Source: Patescibacteria group bacterium
Lineage (GTDB): Bacteria; Patescibacteriota; Minisyncoccia; Minisyncoccales; GWA2-46-15
Reading direction: 5' to 3'
Assembly: GCA_018895125.1 (NCBI GenBank)
Contig: JAHIOR010000029.1
Location: 1 to 5,177, forward strand
Length of the DNA stretch: 5,177 bases
Shown: piece by piece, positions 1 to 5,177 of the stretch
Position numbering within the stretch: position 1 is the stretch's first letter
How the letters are laid out: the number at the start of each line of letters is the position of its first letter
Made by a program: the position numbers and the translations under genes
Notes under the pieces: generated by a model
What the model saw: only the letters and a program-made list of their open reading frames with translations
Told to the model about the DNA's origin: nothing
The model's database searches: none

Positions 1-2
1 AA

Positions 3-662
3 AAATATCCTATTCTTGACACTGGCGGCGGAACTGGATATTGGTCGCGAAAAGTTGCGGAACTAGGTTTTAATGTTGTTTGTTCTGATGTGGCAGAAAA
101 AATGTTAGACGCCGGCAAAAAAATTGTTAAAAATACACCTTTAGCCGAAAAAATAAAATTCGTTGTTTCTGATATTACAGATATGAAAGAATTTGAAAAT
201 GATTCTTTTTCAATGGTAACCGCGGAAGGTGATCCGGTTGGATATTGCGGAAATCCACAAAAAGCAATTAAGGAATTGGCGAGGGTAACGCGCAAGGAAG
301 GGGCGATAATTGTTTCGGTTGATAGCTTGTTTTCTGTGATTGGCAGAATGGTAAGTGATAAAAAATTCAAATTATTGCCTAAATTATTAGAAACGCATAT
401 CTCTGATTTTTTTGGGCAATATCCACAATATAATTTTTCAGCCGAAGAATTGAGGGAATTGTATTCTCGCAACAATATTTCGGTTGACAGTATTATTGGT
501 AAAACTGTTTTTACTCGTTTCATACCTAGAGATAAAATTGATGAATTACTTGCTGATAAATCTTTTTACAAACAAATTTTGAAACTTGAATTGAGTTTTA
601 ATAACGAACCTTCTGTTATTGGTTTTGCTGGTCATATTGAAATTGCCGGTATTAAAAGTTAA
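3..662 (+). CDS. Class I SAM-dependent methyltransferase, N-terminus cut off by the window edge
   Basis: The frame is open from the first codon at base 3 to TAA at 660-662, giving 219 visible residues. The GTG at 90 is internal and should not be taken as the start, because the SAM-binding motif lies upstream of it. Residues 4-12 read ILDTGGGTG (motif I, the glycine-rich loop). They are followed by VVCSD with Asp29 at the end of the second strand, which in this fold binds the ribose of SAM. SDITDM around residue 57 fits the adenine-contacting acidic position. Further on, EGDPVGYC (about 75-82) and then AIKELARVTRKEGAIIVSVD match the motif IV to post-I region of UbiE/Methyltransf_11-like enzymes. 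The C-terminal 100 residues (QYPQYNFSAEELRELYSRNNI, then a GHIEIAG ending) probably form the substrate-side cap. The substrate cannot be told. Family call is strong. No partner gene is visible, and the gene upstream is outside the window. Confidence 0.88.
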   Translation, partial: KYPILDTGGGTGYWSRKVAELGFNVVCSDVAEKMLDAGKKIVKNTPLAEKIKFVVSDITDMKEFENDSFSMVTAEGDPVGYCGNPQKAIKELARVTRKEGAIIVSVDSLFSVIGRMVSDKKFKLLPKLLETHISDFFGQYPQYNFSAEELRELYSRNNISVDSIIGKTVFTRFIPRDKIDELLADKSFYKQILKLELSFNNEPSVIGFAGHIEIAGIKS

Positions 663-743
663 AGAATTTGCCGCCAAAGAAAAACTTGAAATTGTCAGCG
701 GCGCGGCTTTGTTGCCTTTCTGAATTTTCGCGGGGGGATTTCC

Positions 744-762
744 TCGCCGCCTATGGTGGCGA
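744..762. repeat. GC-rich intergenic palindrome with CTATGGTGG core
   Basis: The arms TCGCCGCC (744-751) and GGTGGCGA (755-762) flank the loop TAT. They pair over 8 bp with one G-T wobble. No T-tract follows, so this is a poor intrinsic terminator for the methyltransferase gene. The 3' side CTATGGTGG closely matches CTATGGCGG in the two palindromes inside recG (2302-2336 and 2482-2508), so it is probably the same repeat family. The rest of the 663-801 gap shows no convincing promoter, and recG has no clear Shine-Dalgarno sequence. Confidence 0.6.
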
Positions 763-801
763 AATGCGTTCGGACTAATTCAAGAATACTGCACCAAAAA
801 T

Positions 802-2970
802 ATGGATTTTGCCTCTCCCATTGAACAAATCCCCAGAATCGGCCCGACTCTCCAAAAAAGATTCAGAAAATTAGGGGTAAAAACAGCCAAAGATCTTATC
901 TATCATTTTCCTATCAGATACGAGGATTTTTCTAATTTCAGCAAAATCAGCCTTTTAAAAGCAAGGACTGATATTGCTATTAGGGGTAAAATCCTGGAAA
1001 TAAAATCCAGCCTGGCCTGGAGAAAGAAAATGACTTTGACAAAAGCTGTGGTTGGAGATGATAGCGGTGCCGTTAAGATTATTTGGTTTGGCAAACCCTA
1101 CATTACCGACAACCTTGAAATTGGAGACCAAGTTATTATGGCCGGAAGAGTCAGCCAAGGCAAAGAAGGCTTGTATTTGAACAATCCTTCTTACGAAAAA
1201 CTTACAGAGGACGGGCCTCTGTATAGTTCAAGGGTGGTTGGCTTAATGCCAATTTATCCTGAAACAGAAAAACTTTCTTCCAAATGGTTGAGGGGCATAG
1301 TCAGGCAAACCTTAGGGATTCTAAAAGATGATTTCCAAGAATTCTTACCCGAAAGCTTTATTAAAGAATTTAATCTTCTGCCTTTATCTAAAGCTGTTTG
1401 GCAAATTCATTTCCCAGATTCTTTGGAATTAGCTGAGAAAGCTAGAAAAAGATTTGCTTTGGAAGAATTATTCTTGATTGAAACCTTTGTTTTGAGAGAA
1501 AGAATCAAGCTTTTACAAACCAAGGCTCATTCAATTCCCATGGACATACCCCTTATTAAAAGGTTTGTTGACAGCTTGCCTTTTAAATTAACTGATGCTC
1601 AAAGAAAATCCAGCTGGCAGATATTAAAAGATTTGGAAAAAACTCACCCTACCAACAGGCTTTTGGAAGGGGAAGTGGGTTCTGGCAAAACCGTGGTGGC
1701 AGGAATTGCTGCTTTAAATACAGCCAAAGCCGGATTCCAAGTGGCTATTATGGCGCCAACTGAAATTCTGACCAAACAGCATTTTAAGGAAATAGCTAAA
1801 ATGCTTTTCAAGTTTAAACTGACCATTGCTCTTTTAACCGGCAAAGAAGATCAGATCATGGCCAAAAAGCTTAAAGGAGAAACAATTGAAGCTTCCAGAA
1901 GAAAGATCCTAGATAAATGCTTGAAAGGGGAAATAGATATTTTAATTGGCACCCATGCTTTAATCCAAGATAAAGTTAAATTTAAAAACCTAGGATTAGT
2001 AGTAGTTGACGAACAGCACCGCTTTGGCATTGAGCAAAGAGCTAAATTATTAAAAGAAGGCAAAATAAAGAATCTGCCCATTCCTCACCTTTTATCTATG
2101 ACCGCCACTCCAATTCCAAGATCCTTGGCTTTAACTATTTACGGAGATTTGGATTTATCAATTATTGATGAAATGCCTAAGGGCAGAAGAAAAATTATTA
2201 CCAGAGTGGTTCTGCCAAAAAACCGCCAGGAAGTTTATGACTTTATAAGAAATCAGATTGATTTGGAAAGGCAGGCTTTTATCATTTGCCCGAGAATAGA
2301 ACCCTCCTCCGTCCCGCTCCGCGGGACTATGGCGGGCAAGCAAAATCAAAAATATAATCCGTGGGCGGGGGTTAAGGCTGTAGCTGAAGAAAAAGAAAAG
2401 CTTGAAAAAGAAATCTTTCCCGACCTAAGAGTAGAAATGCTCCACGGCAGAATGAAACCAAAAGAAAAAGAAAAGATCATGTCCGCCTTCGCCAAAGGCT
2501 ATGGCGGAAAAAACAAAATTGATATTCTAGTGGCCACTTCAGTCGTTGAGGTTGGCATTGATATTCCTAATGCCTCAGTCATGGTTATTGAATCAGCTGA
2601 CCGCTTTGGCTTGGCCCAGCTCCACCAACTCAGGGGCAGAGTAGGAAGAAGCTCCCATCAATCATATTGTTTTCTTTTTACCGACTCTTCTTCTTTAAAA
2701 ACCAAGCAAAGGCTTAAAGCCATGATTAAGGCCCAAGACGGCTTTGAGTTGGCAGAAAAAGATTTGGAGATAAGAGGGCCGGGCGAGTTTGGCGGCAAAA
2801 AACAATGGGGCATCCCAGACTTGGCTATGGCTTCTTTAAAAGATTTTGCCTTGGTGGCAAAAGTAAAACAATCAGCTAGAGAAAATTTAGAAAAAGATCC
2901 TCATTTAAAAAACCAGCTCTTCTTGAAAAAGAAGCTGCAAAGATTCCAGCAAAAAGTCCACTTTGAATAG
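802..2970 (+). CDS. recG: ATP-dependent DNA helicase RecG
   Basis: RecG is a cytoplasmic, monomeric double-stranded DNA translocase that remodels stalled replication forks and branch-migrates junctions. The protein has 722 residues, slightly longer than the usual 680-700. Residues 1-45 resemble the RecG N-terminal region (IEQIPRIGPTLQKRFRKLG, a helix-hairpin-helix-like stretch). The OB-fold wedge follows at about 55-135. The helicase motifs are clear: Walker A GEVGSGKT (290-297), DEQHRFG (403-409, the DExH box), SMTATPIPR (432-440), LHGRMKP (547-553), ATSVVEVGIDIPNA (578-591) and QLRGRVGR (609-616). DLEIRGPGEFGG (654-665) is the RecG-specific C-terminal region. ATG 802 is the first usual start after the in-frame TGA at 721, and the family N-terminus begins right there. 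No SD-like sequence precedes it. Two GC-rich palindromes are translated in frame around residues 501-513 and 561-569 and account for much of the extra length. The active-site motifs are intact, so the gene should be functional. Confidence 0.97.
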   Translation: MDFASPIEQIPRIGPTLQKRFRKLGVKTAKDLIYHFPIRYEDFSNFSKISLLKARTDIAIRGKILEIKSSLAWRKKMTLTKAVVGDDSGAVKIIWFGKPYITDNLEIGDQVIMAGRVSQGKEGLYLNNPSYEKLTEDGPLYSSRVVGLMPIYPETEKLSSKWLRGIVRQTLGILKDDFQEFLPESFIKEFNLLPLSKAVWQIHFPDSLELAEKARKRFALEELFLIETFVLRERIKLLQTKAHSIPMDIPLIKRFVDSLPFKLTDAQRKSSWQILKDLEKTHPTNRLLEGEVGSGKTVVAGIAALNTAKAGFQVAIMAPTEILTKQHFKEIAKMLFKFKLTIALLTGKEDQIMAKKLKGETIEASRRKILDKCLKGEIDILIGTHALIQDKVKFKNLGLVVVDEQHRFGIEQRAKLLKEGKIKNLPIPHLLSMTATPIPRSLALTIYGDLDLSIIDEMPKGRRKIITRVVLPKNRQEVYDFIRNQIDLERQAFIICPRIEPSSVPLRGTMAGKQNQKYNPWAGVKAVAEEKEKLEKEIFPDLRVEMLHGRMKPKEKEKIMSAFAKGYGGKNKIDILVATSVVEVGIDIPNASVMVIESADRFGLAQLHQLRGRVGRSSHQSYCFLFTDSSSLKTKQRLKAMIKAQDGFELAEKDLEIRGPGEFGGKKQWGIPDLAMASLKDFALVAKVKQSARENLEKDPHLKNQLFLKKKLQRFQQKVHFE
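2302..2336. repeat. Palindromic element inside recG, in frame (copy 1)
   Basis: The inner arms GTCCCGC (2311-2317) and GCGGGAC (2321-2327) pair perfectly over 7 bp with loop TCC. The outer arms CCCTCC (2302-2307) and GGCGGG (2331-2336) pair at 5 of 6 positions. A 3x3 internal loop (TCC/TAT) separates the tiers. It is translated as about PSSVPLRGTMAG, a stretch with no counterpart that I can recall in RecG, between the ICPRIE strand and the LHGRM motif. GC content is far above the flanking codons. It resembles in concept the Rickettsia palindromic elements that insert in frame in genes. Confidence 0.7.
2482..2508. repeat. Palindromic element inside recG, in frame (copy 2)
   Basis: The outer arms TCCGCC (2482-2487) and GGCGGA (2503-2508) pair perfectly. 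Then come a 3x3 internal loop (TTC/TAT), inner arms GCC (2491-2493) and GGC (2497-2499), and an AAA loop. This is the same two-tier plan as the copy at 2302-2336, with TAT in the same place and the shared core CTATGGCGG. It spans exactly nine codons (residues 561-569, SAFAKGYGG) between LHGRMKP and ATSVVEVG. Compared with remembered E. coli RecG, the protein is about five residues longer here, so some of the palindrome may have replaced or grown over native codons. Confidence 0.6.
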
Positions 2971-2986
2971 GGTTGAAAATCAACCC
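2970..2986 (+). terminator. Hairpin between convergent recG and glycosyltransferase genes
   Basis: GGGTTGA (2970-2976) and TCAACCC (2980-2986) form a perfect 7-bp stem with an AAA loop. TTTCTCACCTTTCT follows on the plus strand, so it is best read as a modest intrinsic terminator for recG. On the minus strand the downstream sequence begins TATTCAAAG, a poor U-tract, so it is less convincing as a terminator for the glycosyltransferase. The stem takes in the last base of the recG TAG stop and the whole TGA stop of the opposing gene. Confidence 0.65.
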
Positions 2987-4500
2987 TTTCTCACCTTTCT
3001 GGTAGCCCAGGACTGCAAGGGCCGATTTAACATTAAAATGGTCTGAGCCTCAAGGGCTGGCAAGGCTGAAAAGAAAATCATGCCAATGGGCAGTATTAAC
3101 CACTCAACAGCAAAAATGAGCTTTTTAAATCTGTTAATTGGTTTTGGTTTTAAAGAAAACAAAGAAAAGCTGAGATAAATCGAGCTCAAAAGCCCGATCA
3201 TGGTCACGGTCATGATTCTTGAAGTTAAATGGGGCAGATTATGAGCAATCAAGGTTTGAGAAAATGCGGATCCTCCCAGGGTAATCGGCAACCAACCCAG
3301 CAAAAAAAGCAAAATGGAATTGGTTGCCCAAGACCAATGCGATTCAAAAAGGAAAAATCCCTTAGAAAGCTTCTTTTTAAAAGAAATCTCTTTGTCTTTA
3401 AAAAAATTAAAGAAAACATAGGGAATTTCACCAGCTCCATAGGCCCATCTTCTTTGCTGTTTGTAAATGCTGACCGCGGTTTTTAAAATAGTGTCTGAAA
3501 CATTAGCATCCATGCTAACCGGGTAATAAATCGGCTGAACTGAATAATTACCACCGTATTTTAAATAACAAAGCCAGAAAATTCTGGAGTCGTCAGAAAC
3601 AACGTTTGGCTGCTTAAAGCCAACCTCGACCATGGCTTTAAAGCTCATAGCATGGGAGGAAAAGGTAACCAGCTTTTCAGGTCTTTCCTGGCTCAAAGCA
3701 TTCCAAAAAGTCGAAGACAAGGCCAGAGATCTTGAGAAAAGAGGCGCCTCCCAAATGTTATTAATGAAAAGGGGAATGGGTTGAAAGCTGGTTCGGGTCG
3801 GGTTTTCAGCTTTTAAGTAATACCAGGCTAAACAACTAAAATATTTAGGAAAAATGCAGGTATCAGTATCAAAAAAAGAAACGATAATATTCTCATAAGG
3901 AATATTCAAAGGATCAATAATCTCCTTGCCTCTCTTGCCAGCCCAGTTGTCATTGGAGCCCTTGCCGGCAATTTCTCCGCTCAGGTTATCAGGATGCCAA
4001 GTAATTAAGAATTTGAAAAACTTATCTCCAAATTCCTGATTAATAATTTTAATAGATGACTCTGTCTCAGACCGATACTGCTCTTCGGCAGACAAAACAA
4101 CAATAATCTTTTCTTTTGGATAATCGCTCTCGAGTAAAGTTTTAAAAGCGTCTCTGATTACTTCCAAGGGTTCATGACAAATGGTAAAAATGCACAGGTG
4201 ATAAATCTTCTGCCAGTCAGCAATTTGTTGTAGTTTCTCCTTCCAGTTGGTTTTCTGGCTTTCTTGCATTTTCCTATAGCTGGAATGCAAGTGAAAAGCA
4301 AAATAGATTCCCCTGAAAAACCAATAAATATCAAAGATCAAAATGAAAATGGCAACCATAAAAGGTTGCTGCCAGGAAAAAAAGATTGCCAAAAGAATTG
4401 TCAGCCAAGAAACAGCCCCGGGTAGAATCTCAAGGAAACGGTAAAGCCGCCTATCTTTGGGGTCTATTAGATCTTTAGAGCTAGCAATTCTGAGATTCAT
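2980..4500 (-). CDS. Membrane-bound family 2 glycosyltransferase, processive (QxxRW) type
   Basis: The predicted 506-residue inner-membrane enzyme would transfer a sugar from a nucleotide-sugar donor on the cytoplasmic side. Two hydrophobic segments lie near the N-terminus (about 27-43 and 47-70). The GT-A catalytic domain follows (about 98-365), and then at least three more membrane helices (about 393-410, 428-448, 461-480). Within the domain, KIIVVLSAEE (131-140) fits an early Rossmann strand. GKGSNDNW (179-186) fits the K-x-N donor-binding region. DTD (211-213) is the metal-binding DXD. SDD (302-304) supplies the probable catalytic acid region. QQRRW (348-352) is the QxxRW motif of cellulose- and hyaluronan-synthase-like enzymes. 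ATG 4498-4500 has a good SD (GGAGAG, 9-nt spacer). The C-terminus is basic (RKVRKG), probably cytoplasmic. The sugar and polymer are unknown. No PilZ domain or polymer-export gene is visible. Family call is strong; processivity is inferred from the motif. Confidence 0.9.
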   Translation of the reverse strand: MNLRIASSKDLIDPKDRRLYRFLEILPGAVSWLTILLAIFFSWQQPFMVAIFILIFDIYWFFRGIYFAFHLHSSYRKMQESQKTNWKEKLQQIADWQKIYHLCIFTICHEPLEVIRDAFKTLLESDYPKEKIIVVLSAEEQYRSETESSIKIINQEFGDKFFKFLITWHPDNLSGEIAGKGSNDNWAGKRGKEIIDPLNIPYENIIVSFFDTDTCIFPKYFSCLAWYYLKAENPTRTSFQPIPLFINNIWEAPLFSRSLALSSTFWNALSQERPEKLVTFSSHAMSFKAMVEVGFKQPNVVSDDSRIFWLCYLKYGGNYSVQPIYYPVSMDANVSDTILKTAVSIYKQQRRWAYGAGEIPYVFFNFFKDKEISFKKKLSKGFFLFESHWSWATNSILLFLLGWLPITLGGSAFSQTLIAHNLPHLTSRIMTVTMIGLLSSIYLSFSLFSLKPKPINRFKKLIFAVEWLILPIGMIFFSALPALEAQTILMLNRPLQSWATRKVRKG

Positions 4501-4509
4501 TATTTTAAA

Positions 4510-4515
4510 CTCTCC
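4510..4515 (-). promoter_or_regulatory. Shine-Dalgarno of the glycosyltransferase gene
   Basis: On the minus strand GGAGAG lies 9 nt before the ATG at 4500, which supports that start. It is the only clear SD in the window. It is also the 3' arm of a possible hairpin (4511-4536), so access to it may depend on RNA folding. Confidence 0.7.
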
Positions 4516-4536
4516 GGTATTTCTTTGTTGCGGAGA
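4511..4536 (-). promoter_or_regulatory. Possible leader hairpin that hides the Shine-Dalgarno
   Basis: Read on the minus strand, TCTCCG (from 4536 down to 4531) pairs perfectly with CGGAGA (from 4516 down to 4511) around a 14-nt A-rich loop. The 3' arm contains most of the GGAGAG ribosome-binding site. A 6-bp stem with 4 G-C pairs is weak to moderate, so this may be chance. It could lower translation of the glycosyltransferase until melted or bound. Confidence 0.35.
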
Positions 4537-4556
4537 TAAATTCTTTTTTTATGACT

Positions 4557-4571
4557 AGGTGACTGTCACTT
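4557..4571. promoter_or_regulatory. Short palindrome upstream of the glycosyltransferase gene
   Basis: GTGAC and GTCAC flank a central T (4559-4569). The symmetry reaches 7 bp per arm with one G-T mismatch. It lies about 57-71 bp upstream of the glycosyltransferase start. The size and symmetry would suit a dimeric regulator site, but no promoter hexamers are convincing beside it and the regulator is unknown. Confidence 0.3.
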
Positions 4572-4580
4572 TTCCTTACC

Positions 4581-4604
4581 CGAACAAATTTACGAACAAA
4601 TCTA
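4581..4604. repeat. Tandem duplication of a 12-bp unit
   Basis: CGAACAAATTTA (4581-4592) is followed directly by CGAACAAATCTA (4593-4604), 11 of 12 identical. It lies in the non-coding gap upstream of the glycosyltransferase gene. On the minus strand each unit contains TTTGTTCG, which could be a repeated binding site or a simple slippage duplication. Confidence 0.6.
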
Positions 4605-4632
4605 GTAAATGGCGTGATTTTGCTAATTTTTC

Positions 4633-4659
4633 AGCGTTTAACCTCTGAGGTTAAACGCT
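4633..4659. repeat. Perfect 13-bp-arm palindrome downstream of the dehydrogenase-like gene
   Basis: AGCGTTTAACCTC (4633-4645) and GAGGTTAAACGCT (4647-4659) are perfect reverse complements around a single T. It starts 5 bases after the stop codon of the minus-strand gene that ends at 4664, the usual place for a terminator. However, the minus-strand transcript continues with GAAAAATTAGC, with no U-tract, and the plus side continues with CTAGTTAAG. It may be a U-less terminator, a 3'-end protecting hairpin or an operator for the gene downstream. Confidence 0.6.
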
Positions 4660-4663
4660 CTAG

Positions 4664-5177
4664 TTAAGCAACTCTGTTTTGAGGATTGCCTTGAGCCAAA
4701 GTGACAATATTATCTGTTAAAATCTGAAATAGATTGTCTAGTGCTTCTTTGGTGTAATAAGCAAAGGCTTTGATACCAAGACTGTTCTCTAGTCCAACTA
4801 AGGGCCCTTCTTCTAGATTCTCTCCTTCCCAAGCGTAACCACTAACCTTGCCAGATTTTAAGGCTTCGGCCATAGCGTTTTCATTAACTAAATCACGGTC
4901 AACCGTATTAACAACAATAACGCCGTCTTTCATTTTCCCTATGGCATCATTTCCGATTAAATCTTTATTGTCATCCTCGTGAGTTGTATTAAGAGAAATT
5001 GCATCAGACTCTGCCAAAACTTCATCAAAACTTTTCATTTCTACGCCGGCCATTTGCTTAGGATTACGATTACAAGCGATTACTTTCATCCCAATTCCTA
5101 AACCCAACTCTGCTACCCGGCTGCCAATGTTTCCTAAACCAATAACTCCCAAGGTTTTTCCCATCAACTCCATTCCC
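4664..5177 (-). CDS. D-2-hydroxyacid dehydrogenase-fold protein, N-terminus outside the window, active site altered
   Basis: The stop is TAA at 4664-4666 and the frame runs off the right edge. Numbering from the internal Met at 5173, about 169 residues are visible. They cover most of the NAD(P)-binding domain and the C-terminal return; the N-terminal part of the substrate-binding domain, usually 100-140 residues, is missing. The Met at 5173 is unlikely to be the start, because ELMGKTLGVIGLGNIG is the middle of these proteins. GLGNIG (12-17) is the dinucleotide loop. The second strand ends in NRNPK (35-39) instead of the Asp typical of NAD users, which hints at NADP. The usual NT(A/S)RG reads NTVDR, so the catalytic Arg position is Asp92. 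The usual PH before AYYT reads KA, so the catalytic His position is Ala136. Glu121 sits at the expected catalytic Glu distance. AYYTKEA suggests the D-lactate dehydrogenase/VanH side of the family. It may be a pseudoenzyme or have a changed reaction. Confidence 0.85.
   Translation of the reverse strand, partial: GMELMGKTLGVIGLGNIGSRVAELGLGIGMKVIACNRNPKQMAGVEMKSFDEVLAESDAISLNTTHEDDNKDLIGNDAIGKMKDGVIVVNTVDRDLVNENAMAEALKSGKVSGYAWEGENLEEGPLVGLENSLGIKAFAYYTKEALDNLFQILTDNIVTLAQGNPQNRVA

Noticed and set aside
90..662. GTG at 90 as the start of the methyltransferase gene
   Set aside because: The same frame is open to the window edge and encodes the SAM-binding motif ILDTGGGTG upstream, so the gene must start earlier, outside the window.
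698..716. GC-rich patch after the methyltransferase gene as a terminator
   Set aside because: No stem of more than three or four pairs forms with a suitable loop and a U-tract.
622..723. Coding-like stretch in another frame past the methyltransferase stop (ending KEKLEIVSGAALLPF)
   Set aside because: It reads plausibly but has no start or recognisable domain, and the main-frame ending GHIEIAGIKS fits the family. A frameshift or gene remnant cannot be supported from 30 codons.
762..790. Sigma-70 promoter for recG (AATACT as -10)
   Set aside because: The candidate -35 at 17 bp spacing (AAATGC) does not resemble TTGACA, so the call would be guesswork.
3197..3216. Inverted repeat ATCATG...CATGAT inside the glycosyltransferase gene
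   Set aside because: It is explained by the codons of the membrane helix RIMTVTMIG. The arms are short and AT-rich and have no likeness to the GC-rich palindromes.
3229..3486. Plus-strand open frame of 85 codons
   Set aside because: It lies wholly inside the well-supported minus-strand glycosyltransferase gene and has no motif, so it is a shadow frame. The minus-strand short frames inside recG are rejected for the same reason.

Overview
The window is about 5.2 kb of moderately AT-rich bacterial DNA (coding regions look roughly 35-42% GC by eye, not computed). It holds four protein genes, two of them cut by the window edges. It has no RNA gene, insertion sequence, integrase or CRISPR array that I can see. 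Three things suggest an uncultivated Patescibacteria/CPR-type (Parcubacteria-like) genome: a lysine-rich, AT-leaning RecG, a GT2 membrane glycosyltransferase of unspecified pathway beside it, and short GC-rich palindromes scattered both between and inside genes. This assignment is an inference from general resemblance and was not tested by a search.

Layout, left to right. (1) Bases 1-662, plus strand: the C-terminal 219 codons of a class I SAM-dependent methyltransferase. Its N-terminus lies before the window. (2) Bases 663-801: a gap with a GC-rich hairpin at 744-762. (3) Bases 802-2970, plus strand: a complete recG, the branch-migrating DNA helicase. It carries two in-frame GC-rich palindromes in the second helicase lobe. 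(4) Bases 2970-2986: a compact hairpin that touches the stop codons of both convergent neighbours. (5) Bases 2980-4500, minus strand: a complete processive-type GT2 glycosyltransferase with membrane helices on both sides of the catalytic domain. (6) Bases 4501-4663: a non-coding gap with an SD-containing hairpin, an 11-bp palindrome, a 12-bp tandem duplication and a perfect 13-bp-arm palindrome. (7) Bases 4664-5177, minus strand: the C-terminal part of a D-2-hydroxyacid dehydrogenase homologue in which the expected catalytic Arg and His are replaced.

The genes do not form an obvious pathway. recG is a housekeeping repair gene. The glycosyltransferase and the dehydrogenase-like gene share a strand but are separated by 163 bp with strong secondary structure, so co-transcription is uncertain. 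The most notable observations are the RPE-like palindromes: two translated as part of RecG and one intergenic, sharing a CTATGG(C/T)GG core. The next is the dehydrogenase-fold protein with a conserved nucleotide-binding loop but a disrupted active site. No clearly new multi-gene system is visible.
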